From Verrucomicrobiota bacterium (GTDB lineage Bacteria; Verrucomicrobiota; Verrucomicrobiia; Chthoniobacterales; UBA10450), in NCBI GenBank assembly GCA_003220055.1, contig QHRF01000005.1, positions 1 through 50,138 on the forward strand: 50,138 bases of DNA, written 5' to 3'. The first letter of the stretch is position 1, and each line of letters starts with the position of its first letter. Shown here piece after piece: positions 26,361 through 35,148 of this stretch. The notes beneath the pieces are model-generated. The model saw nothing but the letters and a program-made list of their open reading frames with translations. It searched no databases and was not told the DNA's origin. The position numbers and the translations under genes are program-made.

Positions 26361-26432
26361 GAACCACGAATGGACACCAATGGACACTAAGAAGAGAACA
26401 AAATTCGTGTTTATTCGTGTGCATTAGTGGTT
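26361..26432. repeat. Inverted repeat upstream of the rhodanese gene
   Basis: Left arm GAACCACGAATGGACACCAA (26361 onward) and right arm ending GTGCATTAGTGGTT (to 26432) are imperfect reverse complements built from CACGAAT/ATTCGTG units. It fills the gap between the MacB-type permease and the rhodanese gene, ending 11 bases before the ATG. Confidence 0.8.
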
Positions 26433-26443
26433 AGAAATCTAGC

Positions 26444-26809
26444 ATGGCTGAGCACAAGGGTTTCCAGGATTTGGTCGCGGACGCGAAAAAGAAGATTACT
26501 GAAATTTCTCCGACCGACGCCGCTACAAAGTCAAAGAGCGGTGACACGGTGATTGTCGATGTTCGCGAGCAGGACGAGTTCGACGAATCGCACATTCCCG
26601 AAGCGGTCCACATGAGCCGCGGAATGCTTGAGCTCGAAGTCGAAGAAAAATTTCCCGATCGCAATATGACGATCATCTGTCATTGCGGCGGCGGCGGGCG
26701 TTCCGCGCTCGCGGCCGAAAGTTTGCAGAAGATGGGCTACAAAAACGTCCGTTCCATGGCCGGCGGTTTCAAAGCCTGGAAAGCGGCGGGATTACCGACT
26801 ACGAAGTGA
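26444..26809 (+). CDS. Rhodanese-domain sulfurtransferase
   Basis: 121 residues, a single rhodanese domain: VIVDVREQDEFDESHIPEAVH, active-site Cys in CHCGGGGRSALAA (about 86), and SMAGGFKAWKAAGLP. It would carry a persulfide for sulfur transfer; the acceptor is unknown. No signal peptide is present. It overlaps the next small gene by four bases (GTGA). Confidence 0.9.
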   Translation: MAEHKGFQDLVADAKKKITEISPTDAATKSKSGDTVIVDVREQDEFDESHIPEAVHMSRGMLELEVEEKFPDRNMTIICHCGGGGRSALAAESLQKMGYKNVRSMAGGFKAWKAAGLPTTK

Positions 26810-27012
26810 CAGACTCGCGGCAGCTTCCAATTACGCTTCGTCCCAATCGACAAGGAATGTTTTTTCTGATCGTCGTGTCGCTCGTCTTTGTCGCGATTTC
26901 GTGGTGGGTCGCTCGGCTTGGCAACGCTGTCGGTTATCTTGGCGTCGCGTTCTTCGGACTTGGACTCGTCGTTGTCGTGATCAAGCTGCTGCCGCAATCC
27001 TCGTCCGCGTAA
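26806..27012 (+). CDS. Small two-helix membrane protein
   Basis: 68 residues from a GTG that overlaps the rhodanese stop codon. It has a polar N-terminus (LPITLRPNRQG) and two membrane helices (about 18-37 and 42-62). The ITLRPNR-then-helix start resembles the N-terminus of larger STM3941-like membrane proteins, of which this might be a short form; the similarity is weak. Likely cotranslated with the rhodanese. Confidence 0.6.
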   Translation: MTDSRQLPITLRPNRQGMFFLIVVSLVFVAISWWVARLGNAVGYLGVAFFGLGLVVVVIKLLPQSSSA

Positions 27013-27018
27013 TCCGAA

Positions 27019-27834
27019 TTAACCGCCGACGGCTTGGTAATGGCGCAAGCCGCGGTGCCACATGGTGCGCGCGACGGCCCAGGTTAAGAAAAGCCAGCCG
27101 GTCTGGATGGCGAGGGCTTGCCAAAGTTCCGCGCCTTTTAATCGCTCCAGAAAAATCGCGACCGGACAAAACAGTTCGTAATAGAAAGGCATCCATTTCA
27201 GCGCCGCCTGAATTCCGGCCGGCATGATGTCGATCGGGAACATCTGGCCGCCCAGGAAATATTCGAACGAGTAAACGATGAAGACGATGGTGGTGATTTC
27301 CAAAATCCAGAACGCCATCATCGCCAGCGAGTAGGTGATGAAGAACTGGATGAACGCCGCCATCAACATCGACAACGTCGCGAGGATGTAAGTCGTCGGA
27401 TCGTGCGGGAGCGCGACGTAACTGCGGAAGTAAAGAAAGATCACCGCGATCGGTGGCAGGGTGACGAAGGTGTAAACGAGCCGGCCACTGCAAAAAATGC
27501 TGAACCGATAGGCGAGATAACTCATCGGCTTGGTCAGGAGCGCGTTGATCTGGCCTTCGCGAATATCGGCCGCGATTTGCCATTCGTCTTCGGTTGGCGT
27601 GACCAGGTTGCTGACCAGGATCGTGAGCAAATAGTAGTAGATCATCGAGCCGTAGTCGTAGCCGTGGAGAGCGCCGCCTCGCTCTTTGAAGACCGCGCTC
27701 CACAGAAAAACCGTGCCGGCGAGCGGGATCAATCCGAACGCCGCGCGCAGAAAATAATTCCAACGATAAACAAACGTGTTCTGGAGCCCGATGTTGAAGA
27801 CGGAAACGTACTTGTCGATCCTGCTCGCGCTCAT
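27019..27834 (-). CDS. ABC-2 family permease (COG4587-type)
   Basis: 271 residues from MSASRIDKYVSVFNIG; a frame open to 27882 adds 16 acidic residues. Six membrane segments are predicted. ADIREGQINALLTKPMSYL and PIDIMPAGIQAALKWMPFYY match the ABC-2 subfamily that teams with the permease found at 22210-23007. Such pairs usually lie next to each other with an ATPase gene; neither arrangement is kept here. Confidence 0.85.
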   Translation of the reverse strand: MSASRIDKYVSVFNIGLQNTFVYRWNYFLRAAFGLIPLAGTVFLWSAVFKERGGALHGYDYGSMIYYYLLTILVSNLVTPTEDEWQIAADIREGQINALLTKPMSYLAYRFSIFCSGRLVYTFVTLPPIAVIFLYFRSYVALPHDPTTYILATLSMLMAAFIQFFITYSLAMMAFWILEITTIVFIVYSFEYFLGGQMFPIDIMPAGIQAALKWMPFYYELFCPVAIFLERLKGAELWQALAIQTGWLFLTWAVARTMWHRGLRHYQAVGG

Positions 27835-27906
27835 GCTGTAATCGTCATCGTAGTCGAAAAGAAGGCCCGCCAAAAACGCCAAAGGGCGCGAAACTGCGGA
27901 AGAATA

Positions 27907-28848
27907 TTACTGCTCCTTTATTTGGCGCTCTTTCGCCTGTTTGGCGGATAATTTTCGGCCCTGCGCCAATTCAACGGCCAGATTGATCGCCGCGATCATG
28001 CTGTCGGCGCGCGCGATGCCTTTGCCGGCGATTTCAAACGCCGTTCCATGATCGGGGCTCGTGCGTGGAAACGGCAGACCGAGCGTCACGTTCACGCCGT
28101 TATGAAACGCGTGAAGCTTCAGCGGGATCAAACCCTGATCGTGATACATGCAAAGGACGGCATTGAATTGGCCCTCGGCCGCGCGATGAAAAACCGTGTC
28201 CGGCGAATGAGGACCGGAGAAGATTGCTGACTTGTCCGAGCCGGACTGGCCTTTATTGCTGATTGCTGATTGTAGCTTGGCCACAGCAGGCGCGATGATT
28301 TCGATCTCTTCGCGGCCGATCTTTCCGGACTCGCTGGCGTGCGGATTTAATCCGGCGACGGCGATTCGCGGCGAATTGATTCCGCGGCGTCCCAGAAAAT
28401 CGAGAAGTAACAAACCGACGCGGACAATTTCCGGCTGTTTGAGGGCGCGCGGAACTTCACTCAGCGGAATATGCGTAGTGACCAGGGCGACTGTGATTTT
28501 TCCGCCGGTCAAACACATCGCGAAGTTTTTCACGGCGCAGCGCTCGGCAAAAAATTCGGTTTGTCCGGAAAACTTGAACCCCGCTTCGTACATCCGCGCT
28601 TTGTGAATTGGTCCGGTCACGATCCCGTGCAGCTCGCTGCGCCGCGCGCGGGTAACTGCTTCTTCAAGCGCGGCCGCGGCCGCGCGCGCAGTTTTAACTG
28701 TCGGCGCGCCTGGCTTGCAACCCGGCTGCCGGCCGATGACGACGTATTCAACTGAATCGGGAACGCGTCCCGATTTCAGGGCAAGATCGGCAATCTCCGG
28801 TCCGATGCCGGCGCAATCACCAAGCGTGATCCCGATGCGCGGTCGCAT
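27907..28848 (-). CDS. pdxA: 4-hydroxythreonine-4-phosphate dehydrogenase
   Basis: 313 residues. It starts MRPRIGITLGDCAGIGPEI; metal-binding His are His126 (TTHIPLSEVP), His170 (LNPHASESG) and His236 (YHDQGLIPLK), and GTAFEIAGKG is conserved. It catalyses the oxidation step of pyridoxal-phosphate synthesis by the DXP-dependent route. The N-terminal part (about 35-60) is shorter than usual. Residues 193-209 (QSAISNKGQSGSDKSAI) are encoded by repeats (28234-28269) inserted before the conserved GPHSPDTVF. The enzyme could tolerate this surface loop. Confidence 0.92.
   Translation of the reverse strand: MRPRIGITLGDCAGIGPEIADLALKSGRVPDSVEYVVIGRQPGCKPGAPTVKTARAAAAALEEAVTRARRSELHGIVTGPIHKARMYEAGFKFSGQTEFFAERCAVKNFAMCLTGGKITVALVTTHIPLSEVPRALKQPEIVRVGLLLLDFLGRRGINSPRIAVAGLNPHASESGKIGREEIEIIAPAVAKLQSAISNKGQSGSDKSAIFSGPHSPDTVFHRAAEGQFNAVLCMYHDQGLIPLKLHAFHNGVNVTLGLPFPRTSPDHGTAFEIAGKGIARADSMIAAINLAVELAQGRKLSAKQAKERQIKEQ
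28234..28257 (-). repeat. CCAGTCCGGCTCGGAC family repeat, copy 4, inside pdxA
   Basis: The reverse complement is identical over 24 bases to the thiL copy (17876-17899). It is followed on the plus strand by a second small repeat, GCTGATTGCTGATTG. It is translated as NKGQSGSD, a different frame from that in thiL. Confidence 0.9.
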
Positions 28849-28866
28849 CGCACATTGTCACCAAGC

Positions 28867-28888
28867 GGGCGATTGAGGTCAATCGCCC
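28867..28888. repeat. Perfect 10-bp palindrome
   Basis: GGGCGATTGA and TCAATCGCCC around a two-base centre, in the 111-base gap between pdxA and the peptidyl-prolyl isomerase. It is followed by a purine-rich stretch (28897-28940). It lacks a U-run on either strand, so it is not an obvious terminator. Confidence 0.8.
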
Positions 28889-28959
28889 CTACCTAGACAA
28901 GAAGACTAAGAGGAAGCGGAAGAGGAAGAGCGGGAGGGGAGAAAACGCCGAACGTCCAA

Positions 28960-29943
28960 TTAGAAGGTTTTGATGTAAGCCTTTGAGCGGAGACTGGCGA
29001 GCCACTTTTCCTGCAGCTTTTGCGCTTCCAGCTGGATCAATTTCTTTTCGATCTCGACGCGCGCATCGGCCAGTTTTTTGGTGTCACCGCCGTGTTTGTC
29101 TTCGACTTTGAGAATGTAGTAGTTGCCGCTGAACTCGACGATGTTGCTGATTTTGCCGGGCGTGAGGCTGAAGGCGACTTTTTCGAGCGGTCCGGCCAGC
29201 GTCTTGCGCTCGATCCAGCCCCAGTCACCGCCATGTTCGCGGGTGCTGTCTTCGGAATAAAGCTGCGCCATGCGTTCGAACTCGGCGCCGTTGACGAGCT
29301 TGCCGAAAATCTCATCGGCCATCGCCTTCTGGGCGGCGGCGTTGCCGTCACTAGCGTGACTTGGAATCATGATCAGACGCAGCTTGACTTGCTCCTTGCT
29401 GGTGAATTCTTCTCGATGTGCCTTGTAATATTCGTCCACTTTTGCGGGCGAAGCGATGCTGTTGAGCTTGACGTTCTTACTCCGCATCGCCTGGACGATC
29501 ATTTTCTCGGTCTCCATCTTTTTGAACTCGCCCATGGTGAAATTCTGGGCCTCGAGCGTTTTGATGAAGGTGTTCCGATCGCCGCCGAAATCGGTGCGAA
29601 TGATATCGTGCATCCGGTCCTCCACGAAATGGTCCGGAATCTGGTAGTTTTCTTTTTTGAACGCCTGAATAATGAGTTGGCGATCGATCAAATCCCGAAG
29701 CGCGGCCTGGCGCACTTCCTTCACCTTTTTGATGAGCTCCTCGCCATTGAATTGGGCGCGCAATAATTTTTCTCGCGGCGCGACGAGACCGCGGACCTGC
29801 GAAAAAGTGATCACGTCGCCATTCACGACCGCCGCGACGCCATCGACGACTTCCGGGTCCCCCGCGGCATAAGCGGCGCGACAAATCGGCGAAAAATTCA
29901 GCAGGCAGGCTGAGATCAGCGCGATAGGAATTTGCCGCATCAT
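28960..29943 (-). CDS. Periplasmic peptidyl-prolyl cis-trans isomerase, SurA-like
   Basis: 327 residues; ATG 29943 or the adjacent ATG 29940 could start it. A signal peptide (about 1-27) is followed by a SurA N-terminal chaperone domain (DGVAAVVNGDVITFSQV, then helices to about 170) and one parvulin domain (about 180-285, with LIMIPSH, FGKLVNGAEFERMAQLYSEDS, HGGDWGWIE and KISNIVEFSGNYYILKV). It probably helps fold outer-membrane proteins. Only one parvulin domain is present, against two in E. coli SurA. It overlaps the mfd stop by four bases. Confidence 0.88.
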   Translation of the reverse strand: MMRQIPIALISACLLNFSPICRAAYAAGDPEVVDGVAAVVNGDVITFSQVRGLVAPREKLLRAQFNGEELIKKVKEVRQAALRDLIDRQLIIQAFKKENYQIPDHFVEDRMHDIIRTDFGGDRNTFIKTLEAQNFTMGEFKKMETEKMIVQAMRSKNVKLNSIASPAKVDEYYKAHREEFTSKEQVKLRLIMIPSHASDGNAAAQKAMADEIFGKLVNGAEFERMAQLYSEDSTREHGGDWGWIERKTLAGPLEKVAFSLTPGKISNIVEFSGNYYILKVEDKHGGDTKKLADARVEIEKKLIQLEAQKLQEKWLASLRSKAYIKTF

Positions 29944-32900
29944 GTAAATTTTTTCGTTAACTCCAAAACTTCCCCGAGATGCGTTGGTTTCGCAACTAAA
30001 CGGGGGAATTTGCCGTCGACAAGTATAAGCTCGCCCCGCCGGGTCAGCATCAACTTTCGCTCGCGCACTTCCACGCGACTGATACCGGCTTTGGCGGCGG
30101 CGAGCTTGATTTCGGCGAGGAGAAACAGATTGTCAACCGCTTCCGGGAACTTCCCGAACCGGTCGCGCCATTCGCGCTGAACGCGGTCGAACTGATCGCG
30201 GGTGCTGGTCTCGGCGATCTCGCGGTAAGCTTTGATCCGCAATCCAGTGTCGCTGACGTAATTGGCCGGAACGAACGCCGGAATGCGCCGTTCGGGGCCG
30301 AGCTGCGCGAATTCGGCTTCATTGGTGGCCACAAAATCAATTCGAAGATCGACCTCGAGCCGCGGCTGAAATTTTCGCCCTTTTAGTTGTGCGACCGCTT
30401 GCTTGAGCAACTGGCAATAAAGATCGAAACCGATCGCGATGATATGGCCGCTTTGGGCGGTGCCGAGAATGCTGCCGGCGCCGCGAATCTCGAGATCGCG
30501 CATGGCAATACGAAAACCGGCGCCAAGCGAGCTGTATTGCTTGATCGCGTTAATCCGTTTGCGCGCGGCGCCGATCGTCATCATTTCGCGCGGCAAAAGC
30601 AAATAGGCGTAAGCCTTGTGTTCAGCGCGACCGACGCGGCCGCGAAGTTGGTAGAGATCCGCCAAGCCGAAACGGTCGGCCCGGTCGATGACGATCGTGT
30701 TCGTGTTCGGAATATCGAGACCGCTTTCGATGATGGTAGTGCAAACGAGCACGTCGATTTTTCCCGCAACAAAACGCGCCATCACTTCCTCGAGCTCGTC
30801 CGAATCCATTTGCCCGTGTCCAATTTCGACGCGTGCTTGCGGGACAAGATCGACAATTTTTTCCCGCACTCGGTCGATTGTTTGAACGCGGTTGTGCAAA
30901 AAATAAACCTGGCCCTGCCGTTCGAGCTCTCGATTGATCGCATCGCGAATAATGCGCTCGTCGTAACCGCAGACAATCGTTTCCACCGGCAAACGGTTGA
31001 GCGGCGGCGTTTCGATGGTCGACATGTCTTTCACGCCGACGAGCGAAAGATAAAGCGTGCGCGGAATCGGCGTGGCCGAAAGCGTCAACACGTCGACCAG
31101 CTTGAAGAGTTCCTTGAATTTTTCTTTGTGCAAAACGCCGAAGCGCTGTTCTTCGTCGATCACGACCAGGCCAAGATCCTTGAATACGACGTCGCCGGAA
31201 ATGAGGCGATGCGTGCCGATGACGATGTCGACGCCGCCCTGGCGAAGAAGCTCGAGGATTTTGCGCTGCTCACTTTGCGATCGAAACCGGCTGAGCATTT
31301 CAATCCGCACCGGGTAATCGAGCATGCGTTGGCGAAAAACCTCGAAGTGTTGTTGCGCGAGGACGGTCGTGGGCGCGAGCACGGCGACTTGCCTTCCGTC
31401 CATGACTGCTTTGAAGGCTGCGCGAATCGCAACCTCGGTTTTACCGAAGCCGACGTCGCCGCAGATCAACCGGTCCATCGGCCGCGGTTGCTCCATGTCG
31501 ATCTTCGCGTCGATGATCGCCTTCATCTGGTCGGGCGTTTCGCGAAACGGAAAGGAATGCTCGAACTCGCGTTGCCACTTTGTGTCAGGCCCAAACGCGT
31601 GGCCGGGGACGGTTTCGCGCTCGGCCTGGACCGCGAGCATTTTGCCGGCGTAATCGAAAATGGATGAGGCCGCGTTCTTTTTGGCACGCGCCCATTTTGA
31701 ATCGGCGAGCGAACTGAGCTGCGGTGATCGTTTGCCGACGCCGACATAACGCGAGACGAGATAGGCCTGCTCCAGCGGCACGTAGAGCTTCGCTTCGTCC
31801 GCGAATTCGAGCGCGAGCACTTCCTGTTCGCCGTTTGTCGTTGTTGGAATGCGCATGAGGCCCGCGAACCGAGCCACGCCGTGTTCGAGATGAACGACGA
31901 GATCGTCCTCGTTCAGCTCGCTGAAATCAATTTGGGCACGGTGACGTTCGGCGTGGTAAAGCCGCCGGCGCGCGTGCGGCGCGAAACGGCCGAACAATTC
32001 AGCGGCTGACAAAACGACCAGATCTGCCGGCGGAAAACAAAAGCCGCGCGCGAGCGTGCCGAGAACAAGATTAACATCTCGCAACACATCGGCGCTGATC
32101 AATTCGCGGAAACGCTCGATCTCGCCCTCGGTCTGAAAATAAACCACGATCCGCGCTTTATTTTTACGCCACTCGTTCAGTCGCTTAATGAATTGATCGC
32201 GCTTCGCTTCCGCGAGCAGAAAGTCGCCGACCGCGAACTCGCCGATGTCGCAATCCTGAAACGCGCCGCTGAAATCTTCGGGACCGCTTTCGATCCAGCC
32301 CTCGCTGATTTGAACAACTTGACGGCTTAAAGCCGTCAAGTTTTCCGTGGCTTCCTCCGGCTCGATCTCGATGATGAGGTCCTCTTTGCCGATGTAGTCG
32401 CGGACAAAACCGCTTTGGTCGCCCGCGCCGCCGAGCAAGATGTCGATCTTACGCAGGTCGCGCACGGAAGTTTGGGTATCGATATCGAATTCACGCAGCG
32501 ATTCGACGTTATCGCCAAAGAACTCGAGCCGTACCGGCAGCGGCGCCTGCCACGAATAAAGATCGACGATGCCACCGCGAACAGCGAATTGGCCGCGAGT
32601 GGTGACCTGGGCGAGGCGTTCGTAACCGGAGCCGCTCAACTTTTCGAGCAATTGCTCCATGGTTGACGTAGCGCCCGGTTTGATTTTCAGAGTCGCGGCT
32701 GACACAGCGCCGCGTTTCGGCGCCGGTTGCTCGAGACTCGCGCGAGTGGTGACGATCACGTGCGGTCCCGGTTCGCTATCGATTTTCGCCAGGAGCGCCA
32801 ATCGCTCAGCCGCGATTTCAGGATCGGGCAAAACATTTTCGACCGCGGCGAATTCGGCTTCGGGCAGAAATTGCGTAGCTGGAAGCCAATTCAGGATTGT

Positions 32901-33152
32901 TTCGTAAAGCGAATCCTGCGCACGCACGCTCGGGCAAACAATCCACACCGTTTTCGGCATCCGCCGCGCGATAACGGCGGCCAGAAAAGCCTGTCCCGGC
33001 GCGATGATGTGCGAAAATTTTGCCGGCGCCCGTTGGGTCTCGATCTGTTCGAGCTTGCGCGCAATCGGAGCACTTTGCGCGACGCGCTCGAGCAATTCGC
33101 CGGATATCGATTTTTCCACGGCGAACTTTCGCCGAAAGTGGCGAAGCTTCAA
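29940..33152 (-). CDS. mfd: Transcription-repair coupling factor
   Basis: 1070 residues from TTG 33152; GTG 33119 ([10 protein letters not shown]) may be the true start. The layout is UvrB-like N-terminus (about 1-350), RNA polymerase-interacting RID domain (about 413-470, [17 protein letters not shown]), RecG-like translocase with Walker A GDVGFGKT (565-572) and DEEQ (666-669), [18 protein letters not shown], and a C-terminal TRCF domain. It removes stalled polymerase and recruits UvrA. Residues 271-279 (NLTALSRQV) are encoded by a perfect palindrome (32316-32342). Confidence 0.95.
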   Translation of the reverse strand: MKLRHFRRKFAVEKSISGELLERVAQSAPIARKLEQIETQRAPAKFSHIIAPGQAFLAAVIARRMPKTVWIVCPSVRAQDSLYETILNWLPATQFLPEAEFAAVENVLPDPEIAAERLALLAKIDSEPGPHVIVTTRASLEQPAPKRGAVSAATLKIKPGATSTMEQLLEKLSGSGYERLAQVTTRGQFAVRGGIVDLYSWQAPLPVRLEFFGDNVESLREFDIDTQTSVRDLRKIDILLGGAGDQSGFVRDYIGKEDLIIEIEPEEATENLTALSRQVVQISEGWIESGPEDFSGAFQDCDIGEFAVGDFLLAEAKRDQFIKRLNEWRKNKARIVVYFQTEGEIERFRELISADVLRDVNLVLGTLARGFCFPPADLVVLSAAELFGRFAPHARRRLYHAERHRAQIDFSELNEDDLVVHLEHGVARFAGLMRIPTTTNGEQEVLALEFADEAKLYVPLEQAYLVSRYVGVGKRSPQLSSLADSKWARAKKNAASSIFDYAGKMLAVQAERETVPGHAFGPDTKWQREFEHSFPFRETPDQMKAIIDAKIDMEQPRPMDRLICGDVGFGKTEVAIRAAFKAVMDGRQVAVLAPTTVLAQQHFEVFRQRMLDYPVRIEMLSRFRSQSEQRKILELLRQGGVDIVIGTHRLISGDVVFKDLGLVVIDEEQRFGVLHKEKFKELFKLVDVLTLSATPIPRTLYLSLVGVKDMSTIETPPLNRLPVETIVCGYDERIIRDAINRELERQGQVYFLHNRVQTIDRVREKIVDLVPQARVEIGHGQMDSDELEEVMARFVAGKIDVLVCTTIIESGLDIPNTNTIVIDRADRFGLADLYQLRGRVGRAEHKAYAYLLLPREMMTIGAARKRINAIKQYSSLGAGFRIAMRDLEIRGAGSILGTAQSGHIIAIGFDLYCQLLKQAVAQLKGRKFQPRLEVDLRIDFVATNEAEFAQLGPERRIPAFVPANYVSDTGLRIKAYREIAETSTRDQFDRVQREWRDRFGKFPEAVDNLFLLAEIKLAAAKAGISRVEVRERKLMLTRRGELILVDGKFPRLVAKPTHLGEVLELTKKFT
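32316..32342. repeat. 13-bp-arm palindrome inside mfd
   Basis: AACTTGACGGCTT, one central base, then AAGCCGTCAAGTT: a perfect inverted repeat in the middle of the mfd reading frame, between the UvrB-like domains. It is translated without interrupting the frame. Confidence 0.92.
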
Positions 33153-33252
33153 AAAGGTCGATCGGCCGCTCCGCGAGCGATGCTAATTAATGCAGCTTCG
33201 CCGCCATTTTTAACATCGAGCAAGGGACGGCTCGATCCGCCTCGCGTGGAAT

Positions 33253-33861
33253 TTAATTCGTGATCGTAACTGGAGTGCCGGTTGAAACCGATTTGAAGAA
33301 ATTCTCGGCCATGAATTGCGGCATCCGAATACAACCGTGGGATGCGGGGTAGCCAGGGAGATATCCGGCGTGCATGCCGACACCGTCGACGATGCGCATA
33401 AAATAAGGCATGGGGGCGCCTTTGAAATGGCTGCCCGGCGGTTTCTTGTCGTCCACCGAGACGTTGGGCATCACGACGTTACCGGAGTCGTCAACGAAAT
33501 CGCCATATTTGGTTGAGACGTGGCTAATGTCTTTTTGGATGATCGAGAAATGACCGGTAGGCGTAATCAACCCCTCGCGTCCGGTAGATAGCTGCGAAAT
33601 TCCGACCAGCATTCCGCTTTTGTAAAAATAAGCGCGCTGTTCTTTCAGGTTGATTTTGACGGAAGGCTTGCCGCCGAGGTGATCGCCGTCCCAGTAAGAA
33701 ACGGTATCGGTGGGTGCGCCGGCAGTTGGAGCAGTGCCATGAACGCCGCCGAGATATTGCGTTTGGCCCGAGTAACGGACGTCTTCCTCGCAACTGGTGG
33801 CGATTAAACTCAACGTTGTGAGAAATGACAAAAGAAACAGCCGATAAAATGAAGAACGCAT
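33253..33861 (-). CDS. L,D-transpeptidase (YkuD), probable lipoprotein
   Basis: 202 residues from MRSSFYRLFLLSFLTTLSL; the longer frame to 34038 runs into the opposite gene. The N-terminal hydrophobic stretch ends in IATSCEE, a lipobox-like site (weak at -3). The YkuD domain follows (VKINLKEQRAYFY to the end), with catalytic Cys and His in YPASHGCIRMP (about 170-180). It forms 3-3 cross-links in peptidoglycan or anchors proteins to it. It stands alone; the gap to mfd is 100 bases with no gene. Confidence 0.9.
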   Translation of the reverse strand: MRSSFYRLFLLSFLTTLSLIATSCEEDVRYSGQTQYLGGVHGTAPTAGAPTDTVSYWDGDHLGGKPSVKINLKEQRAYFYKSGMLVGISQLSTGREGLITPTGHFSIIQKDISHVSTKYGDFVDDSGNVVMPNVSVDDKKPPGSHFKGAPMPYFMRIVDGVGMHAGYLPGYPASHGCIRMPQFMAENFFKSVSTGTPVTITN

Positions 33862-33981
33862 AAAAACTTTTCGGTCGAACCCTTTACCGGAGGAGTATCC
33901 AAAGTCAAGAGATGCAGCGCTGGCGAATTTCGGCCCTTTCCGCGGCTTGAATTGTGCTTTCTTCGAGGCAGCGTTTCCGGC

Positions 33982-34326
33982 ATGCCGACTTACGAGTATC
34001 ACTGCCGGAAGTGCGACCAAAATTTTGAGATGTTTCAATCAATGCGCGACGAACCACTCCGGGAATGTCCCAAGGATCTCTGCCGGCTCCCAAAATGGGG
34101 CCATGGCAAGGTAAAACGGCTTCTCGGCACCGGCGCCGGGATTATTTTCAAAGGCTCCGGCTTTTATAGCACCGACTATCGGAGCAAAGCGTATCAGGAA
34201 GCGGCCAAGAAAGAAGCGCCTACCGCCGGCGAAAAATCTTCGTCCGGCAAAGAATCTAAAACGCCCCCGCCAAAGACATCGACCTCAGCCCCACCGACTA
34301 ACCCGAAGAAGGGACCGGCAGCATGA
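33982..34326 (+). CDS. FmdB-family zinc-ribbon regulatory protein
   Basis: 114 residues from MPTYEYHCRKC. The FmdB ribbon uses CRKC (8-11) and CPKDLC (near 32-37), followed by KVKRLLGTGAGIIFKGSGFYSTDY, standard for the family. The C-terminal 45 residues are Lys/Ser/Pro/Thr-rich and probably disordered. The role is regulatory in some organisms but mostly unknown. It overlaps the next gene by four bases. Confidence 0.87.
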   Translation: MPTYEYHCRKCDQNFEMFQSMRDEPLRECPKDLCRLPKWGHGKVKRLLGTGAGIIFKGSGFYSTDYRSKAYQEAAKKEAPTAGEKSSSGKESKTPPPKTSTSAPPTNPKKGPAA

Positions 34327-35066
34327 CGACGACGACAACAATGACGAAATTAGTTTGTGGGGAGTGCCGGCACGAAAACGAAGCCGAGCGGATCTACTGC
34401 CACAATTGCGGTGAACGCCTGGACCGTTCCGCGGCGGCTGCGCGAAAGCCGATGGTGGATCCGACAGAGACACATCGGCGTTTGCAGAAGATGTTGGAAC
34501 CGCCGAGCAGGGTCCGTCACAATTTCTTTGCTGTGAGCAAATTAGTTTTGGCTGCGGTCGCTGCGGCCGCCCTGGTCGAGATGGCCCTGCCACCGGAACT
34601 TCCAGCGCCGACAAAGATTGTGTCACCACAAATCGATCTCGATTTGGAAAACGCACATCTGAGGCCCAGCCCGCTGGAATATTCGCAAGACCAGATTAAC
34701 GCTTATCTGACTTATCGGTTGATCAGCAAAAAAAAGGCGCTGACTTACCCGTTCCTGACATTCGTGCGCGCGACTGCTTCTTTCCGCGAAGGTGCTTGCA
34801 CCATTGGCGTGGAGCGTTCGCTCTTTGGTTATTCAATTTTCAGCCGCACATCTCATCGCGTCGATACGAGCGCGGGAAAAATTGCTGCCACAAATGTTGG
34901 CGGCTGGATCGGGCGGCTGCCGATTCATCCCGCGATCATGCAATTCGGCGATATCATTTTCGCCGATTTATGGTCGGTGCTCGAGCGCGAGCGTAAATTG
35001 ATCGGAAAAATGGGAGCAGTGAACTTTCACGACGGCAGCGTTACAATAACCGCGCCGACTCGTTAA
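34323..35066 (+). CDS. Zinc-ribbon membrane protein, unknown function
   Basis: 247 residues. A zinc ribbon with CGEC (12-15) and CHNC (26-29) at the N-terminus is followed by one membrane helix (about 70-90, KLVLAAVAAAALVEMAL) and an extracytoplasmic domain of about 150 residues (SQDQINAYLTYRL, FGYSIFSRTSHRVD and GGWIGRLPIHPAIMQF). The pairing with FmdB suggests both respond to a metal or a redox state. No enzyme motif is visible. The domain pattern (ribbon inside, large domain outside) is unlike a common family I know. Confidence 0.72.
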   Translation: MTTTTTMTKLVCGECRHENEAERIYCHNCGERLDRSAAAARKPMVDPTETHRRLQKMLEPPSRVRHNFFAVSKLVLAAVAAAALVEMALPPELPAPTKIVSPQIDLDLENAHLRPSPLEYSQDQINAYLTYRLISKKKALTYPFLTFVRATASFREGACTIGVERSLFGYSIFSRTSHRVDTSAGKIAATNVGGWIGRLPIHPAIMQFGDIIFADLWSVLERERKLIGKMGAVNFHDGSVTITAPTR

Positions 35067-35148
35067 AATGGAAGTGGCCGGGAGCCCGCCATTTCTCCAT
35101 CGGACTCGCCGGCCAACCAACCAATCAATCAATCTGTTTTAGTTTTCG

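Noticed and set aside
30387-31667. 426-codon plus-strand frame opposite mfd
   Set aside because: It is the complement of the conserved helicase region of mfd; the protein has no recognisable domain and the composition of a shadow frame.
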